Shown one piece after another: positions 25,056 to 31,067 of a stretch of 43,574 nt of DNA. The notes under the pieces were generated by a model that saw only the letters and a list, made by a program, of their open reading frames with translations, did not search any database and was not told the origin of the DNA. This stretch comes from a virus. Both the position numbers and the translations under genes were made by a program. Location of the stretch: positions 1-43,574 of the IMG/VR virus record IMGVR_UViG_3300038309_000034; one strand, written 5' to 3'. Within the stretch, counting starts at the first letter, position 1. Every line of letters begins with the position of its first letter.

Positions 25056-25240
25056 TGAGTCCATCAGCAAGACGTCGAATGGGGCGCAAGGCGTACGAAT
25101 CCGGGTATACAAGAGAGGTTCCTGCATATCTTAACTCAAGAGGATTAGCCAAGGACTGGCTTGAGGGGTACGATGAGGCCGCCCGGTTGGATGGCTCCCA
25201 GAGGAAGACTCTTATGGAGCATGATACAAAGGATCAATGA
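25055..25240 (+). CDS. Small protein resembling ribosome modulation factor
   Basis: The 61-residue basic product has the pattern R-M-G-R-K-A-Y-E-S-G-Y...P-Y/A-Y-L...W-L-E-G-Y-D-E-A. This recalls the Rmf family, in which a G-Y segment is followed by a conserved W-L-x-G-W/Y-x-E-A helix. Rmf dimerises ribosomes in starved gamma-proteobacteria. I infer a possible ribosome-binding role but cannot exclude another small helical protein. It starts on the stop of the previous gene and precedes two tRNA-like genes, a translation-related neighbourhood. Confidence 0.55.
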   Translation: MSPSARRRMGRKAYESGYTREVPAYLNSRGLAKDWLEGYDEAARLDGSQRKTLMEHDTKDQ

Positions 25241-25313
25241 CTTGTGGGCAGAGGATCTCCCGGTTGATCTTTTTCATCTTCTTGAGGAGATCGTCAGAAA
25301 GATACACGAATAA
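25191..25313 (+). CDS. Possible 40-residue overlapping ORF
   Basis: A reading frame from ATG 25191 to TAA 25313 overlaps the previous gene and encodes a peptide with a basic start and an amphipathic acidic tail (DLPVDLFHLLEEIVRKIHE). No good ribosome binding site is seen. It ends three bases before the first tRNA-like gene. It is recorded because it fills the gap and has a protein-like helix, but it may be chance. Confidence 0.3.
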   Translation: MAPRGRLLWSMIQRINDLWAEDLPVDLFHLLEEIVRKIHE

Positions 25314-25316
25314 TAT

Positions 25317-25401
25317 GCCGGTGTGGTTGTCGGAGCCATTAGTCTATGGAAGTAGCTAATCTAATAGATGATTGCAGGTTCGAGCCCTGCCACCGGCTCC
25401 A
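25317..25401 (+). tRNA. Aberrant tRNA or tRNA-like RNA, isotype unclear
   Basis: The acceptor stem GCCGGTG (25317-25323) pairs with CACCGGC (25391-25397), followed by T73 and an encoded CCA. The T arm is canonical: GCAGG-TTCGAGC-CCTGC (25374-25390). The D region is short, with only TGG/CCA pairing around TTGTCGGAG. The anticodon arm can form ATTAG/CTAAT (25338-25342/25356-25360), but that leaves a 13-base loop instead of 7, with GGA in its middle. A 13-base variable segment follows. It could be a decayed tRNA-Ser-like gene or a tRNA-like RNA with another use. Confidence 0.5.
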
Positions 25402-25409
25402 AAAAAATC

Positions 25410-25427
25410 ACTGTCCAATTGGACAGT
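25410..25427. promoter_or_regulatory. 18-bp palindrome site 6
   Basis: ACTGTCCAATTGGACAGT is a perfect palindrome located between the two tRNA-like genes. Confidence 0.7.
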
Positions 25428-25440
25428 AAACGTAACTTAC

Positions 25441-25526
25441 AGGTCAATCGCATAATGGTATTGTACTGGACTCCAAATCCAGCGGACACACGTCCATTGC
25501 GGGTTCGAATCCTGCTTGGCCTGCCA
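25441..25526 (+). tRNA. tRNA-Trp (anticodon CCA) with extended variable arm
   Basis: The acceptor stem AGGTCAA (25441-25447) pairs with TTGGCCT (25516-25522), followed by G73 and an encoded CCA. The anticodon arm is CTGGA-CTCCAAA-TCCAG, giving anticodon CCA at 25473-25475. The T arm is GCGGG-TTCGAAT-CCTGC. A1-U72, G73 and CCA are the bacterial tryptophanyl-tRNA synthetase identity elements. The variable region is 16 bases (25483-25498) with a GGAC-ACAC-GTCC hairpin, which is class II length and unusual for tRNA-Trp. Confidence 0.85.
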
Positions 25527-25565
25527 ATTTCCCGGCCTATGAATAAAATGCGGAGGCTGGCCGAT

Positions 25566-25618
25566 GCCGCATTTGCGGCCCAGATAGACCGGGATTGCTT
25601 TATAGCATAGAATGCTAT
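25566..25618 (+). other. Two hairpins between tRNA-Trp and next gene
   Basis: GCCGC-ATTT-GCGGC (25566-25579) and ATAGCAT-AGA-ATGCTAT (25602-25618) are perfect short hairpins. The second ends just before AGGAGG of the gene at 25631. They may protect or process the RNA end after tRNA maturation, or regulate translation of that gene. Confidence 0.45.
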
Positions 25619-25630
25619 TAGGAGGACATC

Positions 25631-26062
25631 ATGAAAGACAGCAAAGAAACAGCCAGAAAGCACAATGACATGACTCGGGAGAAGTTCCCCAGGTTTCAGG
25701 TACTGAGTTATCAGGAGGGTTGTAGGCCGAGCATTGCCTATGATGTACTTGCCACAGTAGTCTCGAATAAACAGACTGTCATAAAACACTCCTTGGGATC
25801 TGGGGAAGGAAAGCTGGAGGATTCCCTGGTTATCATTGGAGCGAATCCCAAGGAGGTCAGCAGGATTGCCACGGAGTACTTTAAGCAGATCTGTATACTC
25901 GACGTGCTGCCCAACCGGGAGGCTTATCTGGTGTTCGCTGATGGGCACAGGGAGTATGCCGGTCACTGGGAATCCGTGGGGAAACTCCCACCTTCCGATG
26001 ACGAGAACTTCACAGTGTACAACGGGGAATATTTTGTGTGCCGGAAGTACGAGGAGGAGTAA
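25631..26062 (+). CDS. Unknown protein
   Basis: The 143-residue product is hydrophilic, with no recognised family. The C-terminal part (YLVFADGHREYAGHWESVGKL) has an alternating aromatic pattern suggesting a beta-rich domain. TTAGGAGG precedes the ATG with a hairpin immediately upstream. Its stop overlaps the next gene's start. Confidence 0.7.
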   Translation: MKDSKETARKHNDMTREKFPRFQVLSYQEGCRPSIAYDVLATVVSNKQTVIKHSLGSGEGKLEDSLVIIGANPKEVSRIATEYFKQICILDVLPNREAYLVFADGHREYAGHWESVGKLPPSDDENFTVYNGEYFVCRKYEEE

Positions 26063-26391
26063 TGACTCAGTTCACTGATTTGGTAGAGGCTAAACTCACC
26101 GGTAAACAAGTAGCTCTTCCCTCTAAACTCAGGATCGAGGAGTCACACATGGGTGTTGACCACATTATGCCGAGCCTCTACGAGTATACTATCAATATTT
26201 CATTTGGATTTAAGGCAATAAGCTCTCCCTCAGATCTTCAGCACTTTAAACGGTTATGTGCTGATAGCTTCAAAGAGCACATTTACCGGGAGTTCCGAGA
26301 AAAGATGATTGACCTGGATATAGCTATCTGGGAGCAGGATATGGATGCAGCCAGAAGACTCATAAGAGAAATACGGGAGGAAATACGATAA
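26062..26391 (+). CDS. Unknown protein, helical C-terminus
   Basis: The ATG at 26062 follows GAGGAGGAG and overlaps the preceding TAA; an in-frame upstream ATG lies inside the previous gene. The 109-residue product has a strand-like centre (YEYTINISFGF) and a long charged C-terminal helix rich in Arg, Glu and Asp. No family is recognised. An eight-codon ORF (26391-26417) bridges its stop and the next start with overlapping stop/start codons. Confidence 0.65.
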   Translation: MTQFTDLVEAKLTGKQVALPSKLRIEESHMGVDHIMPSLYEYTINISFGFKAISSPSDLQHFKRLCADSFKEHIYREFREKMIDLDIAIWEQDMDAARRLIREIREEIR

Positions 26392-26413
26392 TGTCAAAGA
26401 AAGGAGCAAGCAA

Positions 26414-26815
26414 ATGAACCGCAGAGAGAAACTTCAGTTTTATATGCAGGAAAAGAACTATCTCATTGAATACCTTACCGGCCTGGAGTTGTACCAGGAG
26501 GAAGACTATGATTTCCCCTGGGAAATGGAAACAGAGGATATCCAGGAATTCTTTTTGATACTTGTCCATTTCCTGGAAAGGGCTCCGGGTTGGGTCGGCC
26601 CTGAAAGGATCATAGGATCAACGGCATGTCCTCAATGCCATAAGTGGCTGCATGGGTCTGGATGTATTTACTGCACATATTCTCAAGCCCCCTGCTGTAC
26701 CTCTGAGGGATCAAGATGGGAACATATAAGGGAGAGGACATGCTCCTCTCCAAGTTCGCAGAAAAGAGCCAAGGAACTTTTAACCCTTATTCGGTGGAAC
26801 AAATTACACCACTAA
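26414..26815 (+). CDS. Unknown protein with zinc-ribbon-like cysteines
   Basis: The 133-residue product has an acidic helical N-terminal half and then a C-P-Q-C-H...C-I-Y-C...C-C cluster around residues 73-95, typical of a small zinc-binding domain. Residues after the cluster are basic and Ser-rich and look less protein-like, and the same DNA encodes a plausible peptide in another frame (26716-26829). The true C-terminus may therefore differ if a frameshift is present. The ATG follows AAAGGAGCAAGCAA. Confidence 0.6.
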   Translation: MNRREKLQFYMQEKNYLIEYLTGLELYQEEDYDFPWEMETEDIQEFFLILVHFLERAPGWVGPERIIGSTACPQCHKWLHGSGCIYCTYSQAPCCTSEGSRWEHIRERTCSSPSSQKRAKELLTLIRWNKLHH

Positions 26816-26829
26816 AGGAGGATCAATGA
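26716..26829 (+). CDS. Possible 37-residue overlapping ORF
   Basis: ATG 26716 follows GAGGGA by seven bases. The peptide (MGTYKGEDMLLSKFAEKSQG then TFNPYSVEQITPLKEDQ) has a balanced, protein-like composition, better than the overlapping frame. Its TGA overlaps the next gene's ATG as ATGA. It may be a real small gene or the shifted C-terminus of the zinc-ribbon-like protein. Confidence 0.4.
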   Translation: MGTYKGEDMLLSKFAEKSQGTFNPYSVEQITPLKEDQ

Positions 26830-27071
26830 GTTTTATTAACAATATAAAAAACCTGGCGGCGGCCTTTAGCCCCGTTAAATCTGATATTCAATTTCCTGGA
26901 TGGGATTCTTCCAGAAAAGGAACATTTAACATAGGCCGAAACAAACTCAAGAGAGTTCGAACGCTTCTCAAGGCTAAGAAACAGCAGGAGATCCGACGAA
27001 TGAAACATCAACTGGGACGTAAGCTTGCTCCCAAAGAGTACAAGGAGGCAGGAAATGCAAAAGTTGCCTGA
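26826..27071 (+). CDS. Small basic protein
   Basis: The 81-residue product has a neutral N-terminal third and a strongly basic C-terminal helix (KRVRTLLKAKKQQEIRRMKH), suggesting nucleic acid contact. No family is recognised. AAAGGAGG precedes the ATG. It overlaps the nucleotidyltransferase-like gene by 17 bases. Confidence 0.65.
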   Translation: MSFINNIKNLAAAFSPVKSDIQFPGWDSSRKGTFNIGRNKLKRVRTLLKAKKQQEIRRMKHQLGRKLAPKEYKEAGNAKVA

Positions 27072-27462
27072 AACAGATCTCAAATGGTTTATCACCGGAA
27101 CCGCCGCCTATGGTCCCCAGGGAGAATCATCGGATTTGGATATTGTGGTTTGTGATGAGTATTATCATGAACTCAAGGCCAGATTCCCTCAGCATAATCT
27201 GATATTTAATCCGGTATGCCCTGCTGAGGGAAATTACCCCTCTTCAGCCACTGGCTATATCGAATTGGGTCCCTTGCAGATCAACATCATCCTCCTGGAT
27301 TCTAAACTGAAATACCGGGCGTGGTATTGGGCCACACAGTTTCTCAAAGGCATTCCAGCAATTGAGGACAGGTCCCACAGAGTGGGATATTTTAAGGCCC
27401 TCGTAGAGTATTACGAGGAAGCAAAGAACAAGGAGGTATTCCCTGATGCTACCTACTTTTAA
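27055..27462 (+). CDS. Nucleotidyltransferase-fold protein
   Basis: The ATG at 27055 follows AAGGAGG. The 135-residue product begins with the polymerase-beta-type signature T-G-T-A-A-Y-G-P...S-S-D27-L-D29-I-V-V, with INIILLD further on as a candidate third acidic strand. Such proteins transfer nucleotides to proteins, RNA or small molecules. It is a minimal, single-domain version; substrate unknown. It lies between a basic small protein and DNA ligase, and overlaps the ligase start by 17 bases. An anti-host or anti-defence modifier, or a repair accessory, are both possible. Confidence 0.7.
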   Translation: MQKLPETDLKWFITGTAAYGPQGESSDLDIVVCDEYYHELKARFPQHNLIFNPVCPAEGNYPSSATGYIELGPLQINIILLDSKLKYRAWYWATQFLKGIPAIEDRSHRVGYFKALVEYYEEAKNKEVFPDATYF

Positions 27463-28402
27463 CACCAAGCCACTCCCCTACATGGGAGCCAAGCCATACG
27501 ACCGGGAGAAGATCAGTAAACTACTGGACAAAGCCAAGAAGAACAACCAGACTATCCTATGTGAGCATAAGATGGATGGAGTGTATTTCAGCTATAATCT
27601 ATTTCTTGGAGTAGCCAGTCTACGGTCTGGTAGGGAAGTCCCGGTATCCTGCCTCGGGACACTCGGTGTTACCCTTCAGAGTATCTCCCAGAGGTGCCCA
27701 AGGGGCCATATCCTCGGAGAACTTATGATCAAGACGGAGGCCAGTTGGCTCCGCCGAGAGGAAACCAGCGGATACCTCAACTCCCTCATGCAGGGCGGTG
27801 ACTTAATCCCAGGGAATGTATTTCATCTGTTCTCCTGGGGACTCTGGACGTCTCCCGAGGATACCATTCAGGACAGCAAGGATTATCTCACTGATGTATA
27901 TGACTATGATCCGTGCCTCCATAAGGTGGTTACTTTAGATACTTCCTCTCTAAATGATCCATTGGATGAGGGCCTTGCCAGAAAGGCGCTACAGAGGTGG
28001 AGGCAGGAAGCATATGTACCAAACCGAGATGGCTTCATCTATAAACTTGCAGAGGGGACCTTCAAGGAAGGAAAGCCGGGGTATTGCCTGAAGTTCAAGC
28101 CGCCGAAAACTGCCTATCTCAAGGTTATTGGCTTTAAAGCACACAAGAAGGACACGGGACTTATAGGAAGTTTCCTTATGGGAACCCTTGATGGATTAGT
28201 CGAAGTGTACGTTGGTTCTGGACTCACTGATGAACTCAGGGAATCCTCCAGAGGGTCCTTCCTGCACTCCACCTGGGAGGTAGAGTATGAGGACCTCACA
28301 GAGGAAAACAAGAAGGGTGTTCGCAGCCTTACGCTGCCTCGATTGAAGGGCTTTACACTTAAACCTGTGTCCTCTCTGAAGGACATTCTGGAGGACAACT
28401 GA
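27446..28402 (+). CDS. ATP-dependent DNA ligase (gp1.3-like)
   Basis: The 318-residue protein (T7: 359) seals nicks during replication. Motif I is C-E-H-K42-M-D-G with K42 as the adenylated lysine. A further block ILGELMI follows, then RDGFIYKLAEG (motif IV) and YCLKFKPPKTAYLKV (motif V). A C-terminal OB-like domain covers about residues 225-318. AAGGAGG precedes the ATG. It is co-transcribed with the genes on either side. Confidence 0.93.
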   Translation: MLPTFNTKPLPYMGAKPYDREKISKLLDKAKKNNQTILCEHKMDGVYFSYNLFLGVASLRSGREVPVSCLGTLGVTLQSISQRCPRGHILGELMIKTEASWLRREETSGYLNSLMQGGDLIPGNVFHLFSWGLWTSPEDTIQDSKDYLTDVYDYDPCLHKVVTLDTSSLNDPLDEGLARKALQRWRQEAYVPNRDGFIYKLAEGTFKEGKPGYCLKFKPPKTAYLKVIGFKAHKKDTGLIGSFLMGTLDGLVEVYVGSGLTDELRESSRGSFLHSTWEVEYEDLTEENKKGVRSLTLPRLKGFTLKPVSSLKDILEDN

Positions 28403-28560
28403 TGAAACATGTTTGTTCTAATTGTAGGCACAATGAGTTTACCTGGGATGTAGATCCGTGCGATACATGCATAAAGCACATTACTTGGGAACACAAGGAA
28501 TACGCCAGTGTACAGGAAATGAAGAGGAGAATAAAGAAAGTATGGAACTTGGAAATATAA
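28402..28560 (+). CDS. Small zinc-finger-like protein, 52 residues
   Basis: The ATG at 28402 shares a base with the ligase stop (TGATG). The peptide has two C-x2-C pairs, C5-S-N-C8 and C20-D-T-C23, spaced as in a small zinc finger, with a basic C-terminus (KRRIKKVW). No family is named. It ends inside the N-terminal part of the next reading frame and overlaps it by 19 bases. Confidence 0.65.
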   Translation: MKHVCSNCRHNEFTWDVDPCDTCIKHITWEHKEYASVQEMKRRIKKVWNLEI

Positions 28561-29387
28561 CTGCCCGTGAGACTGGGTTCAAGATGAATGACCGTGTGAT
28601 TCATAGGAAGTACGGAGAGGGGACCGTAATAGGACTCAAAGACAACCGAGTCCGTTTAACGGTAGAGTTTGATAACGAGCATGGGGATTTACATAGTGGA
28701 GCTGGCCTATCCTCAGAGAGTCGCTGTTGGCACTTTGGTCCCCGTGGTGCTCCACTTTCGGATATCTCATTAATTCCCACTGAAATGCCCCAAGAGGACC
28801 ATTTTGTAGGATTTAAAGTGAAAGACAGAGTAACCCATAAAATATTCGGTGACGGGACTTTTCAAGAGGTTGTAGATAATGGGGAGATGATGCTGGTTGA
28901 GTTTGATCGCGAAAACCCTGTGCTTCATTCTGGAGGCTTAGGAAAAGTGCCGCACAAAAAACACAGTTGCTGGTACTTTGGGCGGCGCGGGGAAGATCCA
29001 GGAAACCTCTCTCTTCTTACTCCCCTGCCGAAGGCACCAGAGGACACTTCAGAGTACCACTCACGCAAGTTCGACAAAGGGAAACCCGATCTGGCCATCC
29101 TGAAGTGCCTTGGAAGGGCACTTGTTGCTGTAACAGGGGTGCTTCAGGCCGGGGCAATGAAGTACGAAGAAGACAGTTTCGCCTCTGTCCCCAATGCTAT
29201 AAGACGTTACGATTCCGCTATGATGAGACACTGGCTGGAAAAACCAGTGGACCCCGTGGAGGACATGCAGGAGTATGCGGATACGCTGGGTATTGAGATC
29301 ACTCACGATATGGCCGTGGCAGTCAATGCATTATTCAAGCTGGAGATCCGGCTGAGAGAAAAGGAGAAGACTGATGAAAGCAATTAA
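28542..29387 (+). CDS. Two Tudor-like repeats fused to dNTP diphosphohydrolase-like domain
   Basis: The start ATG 28542 is preferred; ATG 28584 is possible, and the frame is open further upstream over the zinc-finger ORF. The 281-residue protein has two related segments: residues 13-80 with M-N-D-R-V-I-H-R-K-Y-G-E-G-T-V, and 92-160 with V-K-D-R-V-T-H-K-I-F-G-D-G-T-F, each ending in C-W-(H/Y)-F-G-x-R-G. They resemble small SH3/Tudor barrels. The C-terminal part (about 175-281) has F-D-K-G-K-P-D-L...A-G-A-M-K-Y-E-E-D-S...A-M-M-R-H-W...V-N-A-L-F-K-L-E, the pattern of the DUF5664 dATP/dGTP diphosphohydrolase-like family. It may alter dNTP pools. Confidence 0.75.
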   Translation: MELGNITARETGFKMNDRVIHRKYGEGTVIGLKDNRVRLTVEFDNEHGDLHSGAGLSSESRCWHFGPRGAPLSDISLIPTEMPQEDHFVGFKVKDRVTHKIFGDGTFQEVVDNGEMMLVEFDRENPVLHSGGLGKVPHKKHSCWYFGRRGEDPGNLSLLTPLPKAPEDTSEYHSRKFDKGKPDLAILKCLGRALVAVTGVLQAGAMKYEEDSFASVPNAIRRYDSAMMRHWLEKPVDPVEDMQEYADTLGIEITHDMAVAVNALFKLEIRLREKEKTDESN

Positions 29388-29754
29388 ATACCTCATTGTA
29401 TGTTGCATAAGTCTTATGGCTTTTGCTTGCACAGATGCCCAGGTGGCAGCAAGTAACCTAAGCAAAGCAGCAGACATGTTTGAGATTACCAGACGTGTGG
29501 TATTCTATAATGGCATAACAGGAGAATACATGCTTTCCATTGAGGGAAACTGCTCCATACGTGTGGATACACAGGACAATCAGCTTGAGCTTACATGCAA
29601 AGTGGACAAGGGAGAGTTCAAGAAGCATTACCTGGGATTATCTGATAACGTAACTTACTTTGCCGAGCAAATTGAGTCCTCAAAGGCATCTGATTCTAAT
29701 TACAGAGTCATCTTTAAACCCGGAGCAATAGTTCCAGAAATGGAGGTACGATGA
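29374..29754 (+). CDS. Beta-sandwich lipoprotein
   Basis: The 126-residue product starts with a lipoprotein signal: K residues, a hydrophobic stretch and A-F-A-C19 as the lipobox. The mature part contains L-S-K-A-A-D-M-F-E-I-T-R-R-V-V-F-Y-N-G-I-T, then G-E-Y-M-L and H-Y-L-G-L-S-D-N-V-T-Y-F, a conserved pattern of widespread phage beta-sandwich lipoproteins. By analogy with other phage lipoproteins it could modify the envelope or block superinfection, but the role of the family is not settled. It overlaps both neighbours by a few bases. Confidence 0.75.
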   Translation: MKAIKYLIVCCISLMAFACTDAQVAASNLSKAADMFEITRRVVFYNGITGEYMLSIEGNCSIRVDTQDNQLELTCKVDKGEFKKHYLGLSDNVTYFAEQIESSKASDSNYRVIFKPGAIVPEMEVR

Positions 29755-30194
29755 AACAAATCAGGTTTAATGGAAACTATATACCAGGTATGGAGTACTC
29801 CAGTGAGTCCCTTCAGGAAGACGTAGAGCGGCAGAAAAAGCGCCTCAAAAGGCATATTAATTCAGCATACAAAAGATTACTCTGGGCGGTAAAATTAGAA
29901 CGGGACTTGGGATTCCCCGTGAGTGCCCCGTATGAGACCATTCATGTAATAAAGAGCATACAATCCTCAGATAACTATGATAGGGAGTTTCTACTTATTC
30001 TTGAGCCAGTGTGCGATAGTTTGGGCATAGATATTGCTGAGCGTAGTATAACTAAAAAAAAAGACTTCATTGAGTGCTGGATATTTGGGCCAGTAGATGT
30101 TCTCGTAAAGCTGGTTGTGGCTGATGGAGATGTCTGCATTCCCGTAACTGAAACTATAACTGTTACTCATACAACTTACGTATGCAATTCATAA
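29751..30194 (+). CDS. Unknown protein
   Basis: The 147-residue product has a strongly basic helical segment at about residues 26-50 and a beta-rich C-terminal half ending in Thr/Val repeats and a Cys. It starts within ATGA overlapping the lipoprotein stop. No family is recognised. It is the last gene before the phage promoter at 30240. Confidence 0.6.
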   Translation: MKQIRFNGNYIPGMEYSSESLQEDVERQKKRLKRHINSAYKRLLWAVKLERDLGFPVSAPYETIHVIKSIQSSDNYDREFLLILEPVCDSLGIDIAERSITKKKDFIECWIFGPVDVLVKLVVADGDVCIPVTETITVTHTTYVCNS

Positions 30195-30198
30195 CCGT

Positions 30199-30216
30199 GC
30201 TGGTCAATTTACCAGT
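30199..30216. promoter_or_regulatory. 18-bp palindrome site 7
   Basis: GCTGGTCAATTTACCAGT is a member with one mismatched pair. It is 15-24 bases upstream of a phage promoter, a place where a bound protein could affect polymerase access. Confidence 0.6.
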
Positions 30217-30223
30217 GAACTAA

Positions 30224-30243
30224 TAACACTAACCCTATAGAAT
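30224..30243 (+). promoter_or_regulatory. Phage RNA polymerase promoter before the 30268 operon
   Basis: TAACACTAACCCTATAGAAT matches the promoter core, with start expected at G30240. It lies 28 bases before the ATG at 30268 and would drive the replication genes. A palindrome sits immediately upstream. Confidence 0.7.
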
Positions 30244-30267
30244 AACTATAGACACAAGGAGAACACC

Positions 30268-30708
30268 ATGAAAGAAAAACAGAACACCGAAACAGCAGTG
30301 CCCGAAGAAGCCACCGAGAACATCAGCCTCATTACCCGCCTCGGCCTGGCCCTATCCCTTGATGAACAGGCCGATACCTTTACAGAAGTCTCCCAACGTA
30401 TCCTGGAACTCACCACAGGACTCACCGGGGACCCCTCTGGCTATTCCTCCAAGAAGGCCTTCAGAGAGGATTTCAAGGAACTCCGTGAACTTTCCCTGGC
30501 ATTTAAGAAAGCCCTTGATCGCTTCAGAAACAACGGCCTTATGATGGAGCATAAAGACATCATGCTGGATTCCATTAAACCCGGCAACAGGCCCAGCCTG
30601 GAGGCCCTTGAAGAGAAGCACCAGAAGATCCTGGTCCAGATGGCCAAGGCCAAGAAAGCCGCCGGGAAAGACCTGAGCGACGACGAAGCGGCACTTTTGG
30701 AGGATTAG
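30268..30708 (+). CDS. Unknown helical protein, first gene of replication block
   Basis: The 146-residue product is almost all charged helix (Glu, Lys, Arg) with an acidic C-terminus (KDLSDDEAALLED). ACAAGGAGA precedes the ATG. Being first after a phage promoter, it should be strongly expressed. No family is recognised; a single-stranded DNA or protein-binding role cannot be tested from sequence. Confidence 0.65.
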   Translation: MKEKQNTETAVPEEATENISLITRLGLALSLDEQADTFTEVSQRILELTTGLTGDPSGYSSKKAFREDFKELRELSLAFKKALDRFRNNGLMMEHKDIMLDSIKPGNRPSLEALEEKHQKILVQMAKAKKAAGKDLSDDEAALLED

Positions 30709-30710
30709 GC

Positions 30711-31058
30711 ATGACTGACCAGATTACTATAGTAAAGAAGTCTGGTGGAGAATGCTCTGACTGCTGTTTGGATTGTCTGGGAGTAGACGGCGTTAGATCA
30801 TGCAGGGGTGCTAATCTTGCCAGGAATCTCGGGATACTCATTGGAAATTGCGGGAACTGGCATTTTGAGGTAGAAAAGAAGTGGGTCCAAAGTACTCCAG
30901 AGAATACCTCGGTGGGTTCCACGGTGCGTGTCAAGGAATCATGCTTTGATAGAGAAGTAGTAGGTGCTTACGGGAATTCTGTATTTGTGACAACAAGACC
31001 TATGTACCCCCAAGATGCCGTTGTCAAGAGATATTCAGAACTCGAAGTCCTCATTTAA
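30711..31058 (+). CDS. Cys-rich small protein, paralogue A
   Basis: The 115-residue product has an N-terminal cysteine cluster (C-S-D-C-C-L-D-C and more) followed by K-W-V-Q-S-T-P-E-N-T-S-V-G-S-T-V-R-V and a C-terminal strand-rich part ending in E-L-E-V-L-I. The protein at 31826 has the same organisation, with E-W-V-P-A-T-P-E-N-C-T-I-G-C-T-T-R-I, so the two are duplicates placed on either side of the primase gene. Metal binding and an SH3-like domain are suggested. Function is unknown. Confidence 0.65.
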   Translation: MTDQITIVKKSGGECSDCCLDCLGVDGVRSCRGANLARNLGILIGNCGNWHFEVEKKWVQSTPENTSVGSTVRVKESCFDREVVGAYGNSVFVTTRPMYPQDAVVKRYSELEVLI

Positions 31059-31067
31059 GGAGCCTGC

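Noticed and set aside
25539-25610. 23-codon ORF after tRNA-Trp
   Set aside because: Very short, no ribosome binding site, and it lies in the hairpin-rich spacer.
26391-26417. Eight-codon ORF with overlapping start and stop
   Set aside because: It may couple translation of its neighbours, but it is too short to call a gene.
28542-29387. 2-aminoadenine (base Z) synthesis system
   Set aside because: A dNTP diphosphohydrolase-like domain alone is not enough; no PurZ-like adenylosuccinate synthetase and no DatZ-like dATP phosphohydrolase were seen.
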